A DNA stretch of 64,000 nucleotides, from assembly GCA_946902985.2 (NCBI GenBank), contig OX336395.1:290961065-291025064 (forward strand). Reading direction: 5' to 3'. Within the stretch, counting starts at the first letter, position 1; each line of letters begins with the position of its first letter. This DNA comes from Meconema thalassinum. Taxonomy: Eukaryota; Arthropoda; Insecta; Orthoptera; Tettigoniidae. The notes under the pieces are model-generated. The model ran no database searches. It was not told the origin of the DNA and saw only the letters and a program-made list of their open reading frames with translations. Shown one piece after another: positions 21,024 through 31,784 of this stretch. The position numbers were made by a program, and so were the translations under genes.

Positions 21024-22647
21024 ATCATCCCATTTTTCGGGGGCCGGAGGCATTTCTTTTCCCTGTCTTTTATTGTCCTTATTCTTTTCTTTTCATCTCG
21101 CCAAGTATGTAAGTTAGATTTAAGTCAGTTAGAAGTAGTTATATTTTTATTATCGTCTGCATAATTACGGGAAAATGAGCTAGACATTTCGCCCCTTAGA
21201 AACAATCGCCTCCACCAAATGTATTTTTGCTTTCCTTTATATTGAAAATTTGCCCGAAGTATGTGTCTGAATACTTTTAGATGTTAGAATAACAAACGAA
21301 CTAACTTAGTGTAATGTTTTAACGTCCGTCATTCTCGATATTAAGCCTCCAAACATAACAATACTTCGTTTCAGGTATCTTCCCCTTTAAAAAGCTGCGG
21401 CAATCTCAGTGCCTTGGTGCTGCACCTAGCGGTGAATTAATGCATATATCTTGTACGCCTGTGAGTGTCGAATGGGAAGGCAGTTTAAAGCAACCAGGAG
21501 TGTTGCGATCCAGCCGGCAGTGCTCGCAGCTGACTGGGAGAAACATAAGACGATCGCCTTGCGCTTAGCCAGTACTACACGAGCGCTATCTGGCGCGACC
21601 TTTCTCCAGCTACATCCCTATTAGTCGCTCAGTTGTTGTCTATTAGATAAGGAACCAAGGAACCGCGGGAAGAGAGGAAGTAAATTTTCGCGGCAACTGT
21701 CTTCAGTGTTGCTAATGATAGTCTCAGTCCTTTCTTTGTGGAATTATGAAACGCATGCATCGATTTCTCTGCTTTCTGAGCACGGGACTGAGGTCCCTTT
21801 GTTATAGCATGTAAGGTTAGTCCCAAGTACTGTAATACGATTCTGGCAATAACTCATTTTCACCAAGATTGTGCCTGAGGCCCTTTCAGTATGGACCGCT
21901 TCATTATAAACAAGAGATTACCTACCATACTAGCCTTAAGAGTAAGGGTTCCAGTTAACTATCATAAAGGTCAAGAGTCAAGGTGTACAAAACATTCGCC
22001 TGCTGAATGAATAGAAAGGAAATTTCTGTTATTTTGTCCTATTCGTTAGCATAGCCCTTACATGATGGGGAAGCAGCTTCAAATTGCAGTCACGCCTACT
22101 CGCTCCAGAAAAAATCGTTCGTAATTTTTGATGTTGTTCCCTAATTAACTCTGTGGCTGTTTTACAGAAATTGATGGGTCAGTTTTTACAATACGAAGAT
22201 ATGTATTTCCAGAGATCTTTTATAACTGGTTCGTATAATTTTCTCAGATCAATGCAACAAGTGTCGACCGTCAACATCCACCGCTATCGATTCGGGCTCT
22301 AAAAGATGTTGTCATCAAGGAGTAGAACCATTTCCCTGTCGCATCCAAGAGTGTCACAGGTTCTGTAGTGGACACACACTGTCGTGGAACCTGCCTTTAA
22401 ATTGATGATTCTGAAGTTTCCTTAATTGGTTTGGTTTAGTCACATACAGGTGTTCCATTTCCTACAACAGGCAGAAGTGGGAAGAAAAATAAACAGACAC
22501 ACAGGAAATGAATTGGAGGCAGTAATGAAAGGTAAGGATTTTTGTTGTTGTTACGTGATTTCGTCAACCAATCACAATACTCGTATTGTACTATTCACAG
22601 TTGATTAAGAAGAGCAAGAATTCCAGATGTCGAGTGAAACTTATTTT
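21024..22647. other. No gene seen; includes right ends of nested transposons
   Basis: 21024-21476 is interior of the second THAP-type element and 21477-21619 the right end of THAP copy 2. From 21620 to 22647 I see only short unsupported frames. Confidence 0.45.
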
Positions 22648-22890
22648 AGATGACCCCCTTTTTCGTTCTGCGCATGCATGATTTCAGGGATTCTGGTCTG
22701 TCGGTAAAGGTATGGCCAAGGGTGGGCTAGTGGTTGGGAAGATGTGGAATGAAAAATATTTACCAAGTCCCACTTTTTCGTTCTGCGCATGCACGACTTC
22801 ATCAGCCAATCAGAATGTTCGCTCAGAATTTGGGATTCTGGTCAGCTGATAAAGGTATGTCCAAGGGAGGGTTAGTGGCTGGGAACAGGG
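22648..22890 (+). repeat. Direct duplication of about 90-120 bp
   Basis: Two adjacent segments (about 22648-22735 and 22768-22888) share TTTTTCGTTCTGCGCATGCA, GGGATTCTGGTC, TAAAGGTATG and CCAAGGG in order. The second has an additional 30 bp (TCAGCCAATCAGAATG region). CCAATCA/CCAATCAGA motifs occur nearby. Function unknown. Confidence 0.6.
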
Positions 22891-23125
22891 GGATGACAGT
22901 TCATAGGGAGCGCGTGGGTCGCAGTAAAGCTCTGCTCTGGATGTTCTGCCAGCCAATGAAGAATTAATTTTAGCACTAAGGTTCCGTGGTTGTCATTCAT
23001 GAACGCTGACATCAAACCGACTGGCGGAAGCGGGAATAGTCTGTTTTGATTGATTTTCCTCGTGGTGTTGTTGGTTGTTTTGATTTGTTCGGTATTTTGA
23101 TTATTTATTTGAATTGAATTGAGAA

Positions 23126-23456
23126 GCCTCCGTGGCTTAGGCGGCAGCACGCCAGCCTCTCACCGCTGGGTCCGTGGTTCAAATCCCGGTCACTCCATGT
23201 GAGATCTGTGCTGGACAAAACGGAGGCAGACAGGTTTTTCTCCGGGTACTCCGGTTTTCCCTGTCACAATTTCATTCCAGCAACACTCTCCACTATCATT
23301 TCATTCCATCTGTCATTCATGTAATCATTGCCCCAGAGGAGTGCGTCAGGCCTCGGCAGCCGGCACAGTTCATATCCTCGCCGCTAGATGGGGGCTTCAT
23401 TCATTCCATTCCTGACCCGGTCGGAGACTGGAAGCAGGCTGTGGATTTTCATTTTC
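23126..23456 (+). mobile_element. SINE-2, complete tRNA-derived SINE with 18-bp target duplication
   Basis: The head starts GCCTCCGTGGCTTAGGCGGC with an A box (TGGCTTAGGCGG) and carries a B box GGTTCAAATCC about 45 bp on. The anticodon stem CCAGC/GCTGG is preserved. The body is about 250 bp and the tail ends in TTTTCATTTTC. The flanking duplication ATTTGAATTGAATTGAGA (23108-23125 and 23457-23474) is perfect. A near-identical copy on the minus strand sits in the BEL element at 39867-40198. Confidence 0.9.
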
Positions 23457-23474
23457 ATTTGAATTGAATTGAGA

Positions 23475-25300
23475 GTCAATCATGCCCCTGCAAGGGAGGA
23501 AAAATTGCCAAGCACCGGGATGTAAGAATCTTCATCTTCCTGGTGTTGACCATGTGTAAAACTAGTGGGCAATATGGACTACTCTCGAATAAAAATATAT
23601 AGAGAATAAATGTGTGCATTTCATCTCTTGTTTGTTTTCTTACCCATTCTCCTTTGCATTGCAATAAAATTTGTGGTTTAGGGCTACGGGGAGGGGTGGT
23701 TGGCAGCCGGCATGCTAGGCAAAAAGTGAGGTTATGGCAATATAATGTGTGCATTTGGACAGTTTTTTTATATTCATCGAATATCCCAACAATTTTGTAG
23801 AGTAGGAGAGCAATGTTTAATTAGCCTAAAGGTGAATTAAGCTCTAGAACGGCATAACTGTGTCCTTCGTGACAAATCTATTGCCAACATTGATATATAT
23901 CAAAATGTATTATTTTCCTATCTGGACGTATATTTCAGCGCCTAGCGAAAAGCGCAAATATGTTTGTGTTATTTTCATGAATAATAAATAACTCATCGCA
24001 GAACATACTGTTCAATTACGTGTAATATAGGCTACTTTCATATGGCTTTTTACTTTTTATGTTGCCAGACTTGCCGGAGCAGTACATAGCCTCAGGCGTT
24101 GCTCTCTCTCGGAAATTCTATAACAAAAAGTGACGAATCTCTTATAGTTTATATGATCCTTGGGTGGAATACGTAGGACCGAGCGGACAGGTAGTCTAGT
24201 ACCAGAGGCCTTGGATAAGCGGACCCCCTTGGTAACTTAAAACAGAGGGGACTTCACGTCCGTGTGTTTGAAACTAGGTCAATAACCCCACCTCGCAGGC
24301 ACAACTCCCATTTTTAATTCCCTGATTTCGGAACCACCCCACTACAACTCTACCATTCGCCCTTCCCAGGTGCTTGTATTCAGCCATTACCTTCTCTGTC
24401 TATTTCAACTAGAGCCGCCATGTTTGCATCGTCAACGCTGGTGTCCTCCCTTCCAAGTTCTCAGGAGCCGCCATTGTCCACTCAGTAATTACAAGTGTTT
24501 CCTTTCCTATTGAGTAAAAAAGTGACAGTCAGTCTGAAAGACTAGACTTTGTATCATTTTAAATGCTACAAATGCTGAAAAATGCTAGAAAGGCTGGAGG
24601 CTTCGCTCGATGCCAAAGACTCTTGAAATGTTAGAAAATTGTCTGCATAATACTTATCTTGCTTTATAATAGGCTACTTTACCTTGTTTCAAATTACTCG
24701 TGAACGGCAAGTGCAAACCAAGGGCAAAGCAAGGTCAAGCGCGCGGGATGCCGTCACGCTCACCAGAGCGCGCGGGGACGTGCTCCTTCCATCCAGTCTA
24801 AAAACACTTATAGTGGGCGATGTATTGAAGATAGACATATGCTCTCCCGGACTTTTTTGTAGAACGTTTCATGCTGATCAATTCTTACGCTCATATTGAT
24901 ATTTTTAACGGTTTGCCCAGCGTAAGCTTAAGAAGCGCACGGTCGCCAAGTTTGTTTTCGACTTTTTCACTGAAATCGTTACTGCTTGGCTTCCTTTGAT
25001 CATACATAAATTATTTTCTACAGAATCTTTCCTCGAGATATCCTTTACAGAATGGTGAAAACAGCATCAAAATCCATCCAGTGGTTCTCGAGATTACCCG
25101 TGACATCCAATAATCGGGGATTTTTGTCTTATACTAACGAAAGAGATTGTCGGGGAACACATGCACCAAGCGGTACTATGACGTCACACACATCAGTGCA
25201 TCTAGGTACATTTCTTCCCATCACCGTAACGTAACGCCAGACCCCAGCATAACGACGAAGTCGACAAGATCATTTAAAATGATATAATACTTCACTCGAC
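23475..25300. other. No gene seen; anonymous, possibly old repeat sequence
   Basis: Only short frames. The section 25040-25110, reading GGTGAAAACAGCATCAAAAT followed by CCATCCAGTGG, resembles a phrase that recurs in many dispersed insect repeats, so part of this stretch may be a decayed transposon of unknown family. Confidence 0.35.
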
Positions 25301-25307
25301 GCGGACT

Positions 25308-25378
25308 CGAACCAGGGTCCTCACTCACTGTTTCCCAACATGTTAACCGTTAGACTACGAGAGACACTCTGAGATTTG
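25308..25378 (-). other. tRNA-like sequence
   Basis: On the minus strand an A box TAGTCTAACGG and a B box GGTTCGAGTCC are present at tRNA-like spacing. The T stem and acceptor stem pair poorly, so it is more likely a tRNA pseudogene or SINE head than a functional tRNA. Confidence 0.4.
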
Positions 25379-25394
25379 TTATACCATCGTCATC

Positions 25395-25523
25395 TTGGCC
25401 GACACGCCTGAGGATTTGAATGAGTTTTTGAATGGTATGGACTCCGTCTCGAGGAAAGAATCCATGATAAAAAAGTTAGAATATGTTACACAAATTGCCT
25501 CGAACGTAGGGTGTGGTCGCTAT
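25395..25523 (+). pseudogene. Left half of an open frame split by the Gypsy-type element
   Basis: The frame (ADTPEDLNEF, KLEYVTQIASN) reaches the LTR boundary at GRY (25515-25523). If the element and one copy of the CTAT duplication are removed, the same reading phase continues without a stop from 38670 to about 38770 (VEMKRLAQDREARRS, LECFH). The charged character and terminal Cys-rich end suggest a retrotransposon gag-like protein, but I cannot identify it. The upstream limit of the frame is unknown; there is no ATG at 25395. Confidence 0.5.
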
Positions 25524-28500
25524 TGTACCCAACTCTCATCATGTGGAACATGTGTTCGTATCCCAGCTAACTCACGGTCTTTCGAGGTATGGGACGTTCC
25601 TGCCCACCATACGACCACATGCTCAGGATTTGAGTCTACCAGGTAACTACTCTACATGAAATAAACAACATATTCCTAAAATAAAACATTTACTGGTATA
25701 AAATCATGGCTATACAACAAATACAAATAAAGGATAAATTATATTTAACTCCCACAATTAAAATCAGGGTTATTTGTGAGTCTCTTCTTCATTATTGCTA
25801 CACTGCACTCAAATCTATTTCTAGCATCCTATCATTGATACTCTCAGACTTCTATGGGTCTCCATAGTGTTCATCAAGTGACACAATTTAAAATAACTGG
25901 AGTATCACAACATAAAAATCACATACCACATCTAAATGACATTAACACTGTAATAATAAAACATTACTCCGTTTCTTATGGCATTTACTTTGATTAGCAT
26001 AAATTCATTATTTTATGCCTTAATTAACAAATATTTGTTGTGTCGTGTGAATCATTTTCCTTCTTTCCATCAATATGAAACGCTTAAAAAGTGGTACGTC
26101 TCCCTTCCAAAATAAACATGGTTAGAGATGTTTATAGTTTCACCATAAAACGATTTTCTGGGTCTTGTCGGGATTATTATCGTTACAAACGTGTCATGTT
26201 CTTAGAAATCACATACCCGTCTGCATAAATTAGCGTGAACTGGCAAAATGCATTCTAAAAAGATGCCTAACACTTTATTTGGTTCAGTGTCCCTCCTCAG
26301 AGAATAACTGGGCCAAATATTATCCAATTTCTGTGATCCAAAAATGTATGTGTGCTGAAACACATCATTTAATTCAATTGGCATCATCATCACACTCATA
26401 TCTTAATTGCATATCGAAATATCGAGATTCTTCAGTGTCCCAGTATGACTCTAATTTAACGGACTGGCGGACCGACGACCCCTTTCCCCTAGCAGGCAAT
26501 AAAATTAGTTCCGGCAAGCTGCACAAGATGGCTGCTCGTCTCAGTGGGCCACCCCACTTCCTTCTCATCTGCTAGCAAGGTCAAGTTTGTTTACAATCGC
26601 AGTACAGTAGAGTTACGCTAGGTGTTGTTCTTAAGTAATTGAGTCATTCTAATTATATAACAACTATATTTAAAGTGTATCGGGCTCAACTGGCTCCTTA
26701 TTAACATTCATGGCTGGGGATGGATCCTGTGATAGTTTTGCCGTTCTATGGTGAATACTGGTGGCTTTGGACGCGCATCAAAATGAGAATACAAGATTCC
26801 CACCGGCAGCTGTCTCAATAATAACATAATCAGGAAATCTGCGTTTCCTAAACGACGAATATGATTCTTACCTCTCAGGGTAGATCATTTTACACATGCT
26901 CACGGAGTCTCGACGGACCTCACTCGTGGCCATAATTCATGCAAGCGATGGATACAGACAGGCTCTGTCCAATTCGCTGCGAATAATAAAAAGTATGCAC
27001 AACGGCGATACTAACTCGTAGATTAGCCAACTTCTCACCTAACGCGCAAGCTATACTAGTTTGGTCCCCGCAATATATTTACGTAAATCACTGGATTCTA
27101 CGTTACTTCTGCACGCTCTATGCGGCACAAACAATACTTCACATAGATGACTCAATTATTAAGGCACCCGCGTTCTCTCTGTAATAACACTTAAGCCAAA
27201 GCTTTAAATAGCTCCCAATAACAATGTATACATTTACTGGCTTACATTACTTTAATGGTCCTCAAATACAATCCTAAGAATTGACCATCTCAAATATTCA
27301 TTCAACACTTCATTGACACTGAAAAACTCTCGTATCTCGCTATATTCCACGTTACTTTCTTACTGTTTACCAAAATACAGTATCTTTATATTAGACATGA
27401 CACATTTTGAACATTATTTAGGCCACAAATGCCTATTACTTTACTGTTGCCGACCCCAGATTATTATTATTATTATCATTTAACGTTATCGTTACATTCA
27501 TCACAATTTTCGGCCTGAATGGCCCTAAACAAACCACCTTCCAAGACATATTCTATTCAAGACGAGTGGTGAAAACTCGTTCAATAAGTGACTGTGACAT
27601 CTTAGTCTCAAAGTGATGCATCGTTGTATGGTGAACTATTCAGTTAGAATAACATTGTAAATTGGTACTCACTTTTTCATTTTTGCTGGATGATGCCAGC
27701 ATTTCAGCTCCAGACCTACCATGACGCTTGATTTAAGCCATCATGCTATATCTTACATGACACTTGGTTTCACATATTTCCCACATGATAAACATACTCT
27801 TATCAGTGGTTTCATTCACTTTTACACAATACATATTAATCACTATACACATGAACACTTTTTAAATCACTATAACACAATTTATGTACACTTTCTCACT
27901 ATTTCACAGGTTGATCCTTAATCGGACTCCTCCTACGCCTGATCTCAGAGATGCGATGCAATTACGCCAAACGCTGGTCTCCGTGAAAGTCTAACTGCGT
28001 TTACGGACGTTCGATCCTCGTCACCTGCAATATCGTTCAGCTCACTGTCAAGATTAATTGGCGATGCTTCCCAGGCTCCCATCATTGTAGTGATCCTGAT
28101 GAGAATGTCGTATACAACTCTGACAATACCTCCTGGTATGTGTAATGTTCAAAAACATTATAAGTTACTCTTTCGCTGTAGCGAATTTATATTTGCGTCA
28201 GATAATAGATAAATATCTGTATTAAATTAACTTCGACGCACTTCATGATTATACTTATGAAGCTGTATGACTTGCTTCTATTGTTCTTCAACGGCTGAGC
28301 GTCGATACTTTAACATTTCGCGCGCTTACTGGCAGCGTATTAGTTACGTGTGTACTTGAGAACAGACTGAAGACAACTCTCCCTTGGTCTGCCTTGCTCC
28401 TCCTTATAAAGGTTTCTCGTAAAAACTAGTCCACCGGACACATGGGTGCGACTCCTTCCTTGAAATAATACATTTTCAGCCGAATTGACATATACACCTT

Positions 28501-29222
28501 GTTTATTTAAATGTGGAGGTTTCATAAATGTTCGCGTGCCGGCGATCGCTTCGGCCAATTAATTACAATTAATTGCCTTAGTTCAGCGCGTCAGGACGCC
28601 ACCATGGTGATTCCCCTCTGACTGGTCACCAAACCACTCCTCTCGAACGTAGGCTCGGTGGTAACACGTTCATTTGGAGATATAGGCTTTAATTTAGGTG
28701 TAAGATCATTCCTATATTATCTCTCCTAAAATATATTCACCTGGGTGTACCTTTCACTCCATTTCAATGCTCCACTTGGCTGTAATTAATTAATTTCCGT
28801 GGGCAGTCATCCCTACCATAGGTTCCATCGTTGTCAAGCGGTGAATACCCGAGTCATTAATTTTGAGCTGTCTTCTCGGCCCAGACGAAAGTATTCCGGT
28901 CGGCGCCTACGATCTCGACCCACTTGCCAACTCCAATTAGTAAAACGTCAAACTGGCCTCCTCTCGTTCTTGTATGCTTCGAAAACGTATATTTGCTTGC
29001 ATTTGCTTACAATTCTTCACCTTAAACTGTTATGATATTCACATATTGGCCGTGAAATCATGCTACATTATTATATGTCATTATCTAACGCATTGCTCTT
29101 TGGGTTCCCTATAACTGTTCCCCCTCAGAGATCAATGGTTCGATTCTGGTTAGAATCATGTGCCTGGTCTTCTCAGATAGGACCTGAGTTCGATGCCAAT
29201 CTGCCGTGACCGATTGGGCACA
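25524..29222 (-). repeat. 3' LTR of the Gypsy-type element (3699 bp)
   Basis: A near-identical copy of 34966-38665. No frame longer than about 98 codons and no domain is seen in it, so the length is not due to captured coding sequence. A TATA-like TTTATAAGG on the minus strand (about 28404-28413) is a possible promoter element in both LTRs. The exact U3-R-U5 limits cannot be told from sequence. Confidence 0.9.
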
Positions 29223-29240
29223 TCTTTCCCTTGCTAAGCT
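29223..29240 (-). other. Polypurine tract of the Gypsy-type element
   Basis: On the sense strand AAGGGAAAGA lies directly against the TGTGCCC start of the 3' LTR. This is the expected position and composition of the plus-strand primer. Confidence 0.75.
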
Positions 29241-29308
29241 CGGAAAATTCATTTCACAAGTGAATTTTTCGGGCCCTTCAGATTGCATTGACTCATGCAG
29301 TATTTACT

Positions 29309-29635
29309 TTAAGCGGTCAGTGCTCTCGGCAATGGGATATCTCGTTCCCCCATTCCACTCTGTCTGCCGTCGCGTAGACTCTTGTTCTGCCTTCTCAGTT
29401 GTTCATTCATTTCCTCTATTTCTGTAGCGGCCTCCCTCAACTGGTCGTAAAGTTCCTTCAGTTGACAGCTGCATTCTCCCCTCGTGTCGCTTGGGTCTGC
29501 GAGCTGGTCGCCTTGCTCTGTTCCTTCTTGGGTCTGCAAGCTTTTCTCAAGAGTCTTTGCGTGCATACGTAATGACTCCCCGTCCATTTGGGTGTGCATT
29601 GCTTGCTCTTCCCTCGTATCATAATCAATCATCAA
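29309..29635 (-). CDS. C-terminal coiled-coil frame of the Gypsy-type element, about 108 aa
   Basis: The frame is rich in Glu and Gln with a heptad-like stretch (CQLKELYDQLREAATEIEEM). It is in the -1 phase relative to the RNase H frame and is open upstream to the T9 run at 29668-29660, so a one-base slip or indel there would fuse the two. It has none of the integrase hallmarks (no HHCC finger, no D,D-35-E pattern). It may be a C-terminal Pol extension left after integrase loss, or a separate accessory frame. Confidence 0.45.
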   Translation of the reverse strand: MMIDYDTREEQAMHTQMDGESLRMHAKTLEKSLQTQEGTEQGDQLADPSDTRGECSCQLKELYDQLREAATEIEEMNEQLRRQNKSLRDGRQSGMGERDIPLPRALTA

Positions 29636-30078
29636 CCGTATCCAGGGATCTTCACCTTGAAAAAAAAAGTGATGTTCCTCAGATCATCTAAGGTCTTCTG
29701 GTCTCTATCTTCTATCTCGATAGCTGGAACTTCTTCTTCATCAGCTGTCGGGTATCTGCTTAGCAAGTCAGGTATAATATTGTCCTTCCCCGGGCAATAC
29801 TCGATTTCCACTTGAAATTGCTGTATGTACAGGGACCACCTCGTCAGTCTTTGACTCGACAAGTCAGTTTTCAGCAGGAATGTTAGTGCTTTATGGTCTG
29901 TCCTCAATATAATTCTAAAACCATAAATTAGCTTTCGCCAATACTGTAAGGCATATAGTATCGCCAGTAATTCGATCTCCGTGACCGTATAATTCTTTTC
30001 ATTAGGTTTCAACCTTCTACTTATGAATGCAATGTAAGTTTTCTCCTCTGGCCTGTCCACATTTTCCTGGTATAACAT
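29632..30078 (-). pseudogene. RNase H domain of Gypsy-type Pol, after an in-frame stop
   Basis: The frame continues the RT reading in the same phase after a TAA at 30094-30096. It carries KTYIAFISRRL, TVTEIELLAILYAL (second acidic residue), FRIILRTDHKALTFLL (third Asp) and PDLLSRYP, the end of a Gypsy RNase H. The first catalytic Asp (QTDA) lies just before the stop. Apart from that stop and the T-run at its end, the domain looks complete. Confidence 0.88.
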
Positions 30079-30096
30079 TGCTCCAATACCTATAAA

Positions 30097-31767
30097 TTAT
30101 GCGTCAGTCTGGATAATAAATTTCTGAGTGTAGTCAGGATATCCCAATTTTACGTAATCTAACAGCATCTGTTTAGACTTCACGAAGGCTTCCTCGCATT
30201 TTTCCGTCCAGCGCCATCTTCCTCCTTTCTTAAGCAAGTCTTGGAGTGGTGCTACGGTCTCGGTATACTTTGGGCAATGGCTTGAAAAGAATCCAATAAC
30301 GCCTAGATATTGCCTGACGTTCTTTACCTTCGTTGGTCTCGGGAAATGTTTAATAACTTCCAATTTTCCCGGATTAGGCCTAATTCCTTGTACATCTATT
30401 ACGTGGCCTAGAAATTTAACTTCTCTCTGACCAAAGTTAGACTTCTTTATATTGACCTTAAAGTTAGCCTGATTTAGGTCATACATCAACTTGCGTAGAT
30501 CTCTGACGTGTTCTTCGACTGTTTCAGATGTCAGTAGTATATCATCTACGTAGCATATGGTTGTCGCTTTTACTTCTTCAGACAGGTTCCGATCTAGCGC
30601 TCGTATCAACGCTGAACCTGCTGTTTTCAATCCAAATGGGAGACGCACGTAAGAATACGTGTGCTGGTCAAATAAAACCCCAGTTAATAAGCTTGTTTTC
30701 TCCTCCAGAGCAAGATGGTGAAAACTTGCCGTCAGGTCAAGATTTGAGAACACAGTCTTTCCTTTGAACCTCCTGAGGGCCTCCTTAATGGGCGGCACTT
30801 GGTCAAATTCCGGCATGACCTTGGAATTCAAATTTCGTAGGTCCAGGCATATCCTCACACTTCCGTCCTGTTTAGGTACAACTACCAGTGGGCTGACATA
30901 AGGTGTGGCTGTCTTCACAATGACGCCTGCCTCTAACATTTCCTGTATTGCTTCTTTGACCTTTAAATAATGTTTCTCGGCTACAGGATACGGCTTCTGC
31001 CTGAATGGTGTCCAATCGCTGACTTGGAACGCATATTGGAAATTCTTGATCCGGCCAGGTCTCGAATCGAAGACTCCTTTATACTCAAACAGCAGTTCCC
31101 TTAGCATTTGCTTATGTTCTGGACCAATTTTAGCTTCCTCAATCTTCTCTTCCAGGCATTCTTCAAATTTTGGTTCGAGGTCCTTTTCAATGTCTGCGGC
31201 CAGTGTTGCCAACTCTTCCTCGATGTCTTCTGTTGTCAATACTGCATCCCCAGTCATATCTCCGTATGTATGCCATACGTACTCTTCTGGTCTCGTTTCA
31301 TTGTGCTTTAATGAGAGCTCTAACTCTTCCTTTCCCTCACTTGCGCGAAACATCACAATGTCTTGCGAGAGATCTATAATAACTTTATACTCTCTTATGA
31401 AATCCATGCCAACAATAATGTTAAACGGCAGCTTATTCACAAGTAGGAAGCTCTGTGAGAATGTAGAGTTCCCTATCTGCAAATCTAAAAATACTTGGTA
31501 TCTGCATATCATAACTTTATCTGGTATCACACCTTTTATTTTCACGCTTGAAATAGGTATTTTCAATACGTGGATTTTACTTTGGATTTCATTATATAAT
31601 GCCTGGGTTATCAAACACACTGTTGAACCTGTATCTATGAGACTTCTTATCTTCATGCCTGCAATGTTTACAATAATAATGGGTAGTTCCCTTCTCACAT
31701 TGACCGTCCCTTCATCTAGGTCTTCGATAAGCTCCTCAGGTTTGGCAATCCAGTTAACTACATTCAC
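30097..31767 (-). CDS. Gypsy-type Pol: aspartic protease and reverse transcriptase
   Basis: This frame would process the polyprotein and copy the genomic RNA. The protease active site is LIDTGSTVCLI (DTG at residues 45-47 of this stretch). The RT runs from about residue 275, with YVSPLVVVPKQDGSVRICLD, VFSNLDLTASFHHL (motif A), RLPFGLKTAG and the catalytic YVDDILL near residue 406, followed by the connection region with FLGHVI and QYLGVIGFF. The frame has no ATG; it is open upstream in the -1 phase through the slippery A-run at 31822-31813, so expression as a Gag-Pol fusion is likely. It ends at a premature TAA in the RNase H entry. Confidence 0.92.
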   Translation of the reverse strand: MNVVNWIAKPEELIEDLDEGTVNVRRELPIIIVNIAGMKIRSLIDTGSTVCLITQALYNEIQSKIHVLKIPISSVKIKGVIPDKVMICRYQVFLDLQIGNSTFSQSFLLVNKLPFNIIVGMDFIREYKVIIDLSQDIVMFRASEGKEELELSLKHNETRPEEYVWHTYGDMTGDAVLTTEDIEEELATLAADIEKDLEPKFEECLEEKIEEAKIGPEHKQMLRELLFEYKGVFDSRPGRIKNFQYAFQVSDWTPFRQKPYPVAEKHYLKVKEAIQEMLEAGVIVKTATPYVSPLVVVPKQDGSVRICLDLRNLNSKVMPEFDQVPPIKEALRRFKGKTVFSNLDLTASFHHLALEEKTSLLTGVLFDQHTYSYVRLPFGLKTAGSALIRALDRNLSEEVKATTICYVDDILLTSETVEEHVRDLRKLMYDLNQANFKVNIKKSNFGQREVKFLGHVIDVQGIRPNPGKLEVIKHFPRPTKVKNVRQYLGVIGFFSSHCPKYTETVAPLQDLLKKGGRWRWTEKCEEAFVKSKQMLLDYVKLGYPDYTQKFIIQTDA

Positions 31768-31784
31768 TGTATTCCATCCTGAAC

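Larger units (their letters stand above)
16380..21476 (+). mobile_element. Second THAP-type DNA transposon nested in THAP copy 2
   Basis: The ends are inverted repeats. The left CCCATTCGAC and, about 50 bp inside, CGCTAGGAAGCAGCACCAAGGCACTG (16431-16456) are mirrored on the right by CAGTGCCTTGGTGCTGCACCTAGCG (21407-21431) and GTCGAATGGG (21467-21476). The interior holds a degenerate THAP exon (16531-16657), a long TAAA-rich repeat, an RTE LINE and a SINE tail. I could not identify a clean target-site duplication, and about 45 bp to the right of the end are unmatched in copy 1, so the outer limits are approximate. Confidence 0.65.
13736..21619 (+). mobile_element. THAP-encoding DNA transposon, copy 2, expanded by nested insertions
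   Basis: The left end matches copy 1 from AACTAGCACCGATAG onward but lacks the outermost ten or so bases. The right end (21524-21619) matches the copy 1 right end through CTACATCCCT. Aligning with copy 1 shows two large insertions: a 5'-truncated LINE at about 13819-14993 and a second THAP-type transposon at about 16380-21476. Without these the copy would be about 1.6 kb. About 45 bp next to the right end (21477-21523) are absent from copy 1. The left flank is not the 293-bp array, so copies 1 and 2 are independent insertions or a disrupted duplication. Confidence 0.7.

Noticed and set aside
26202..28558. Short frames within the long LTRs, duplicated at 35645-38001
   Set aside because: They are duplicated only because the LTRs are; they lack domains and are not longer than expected.
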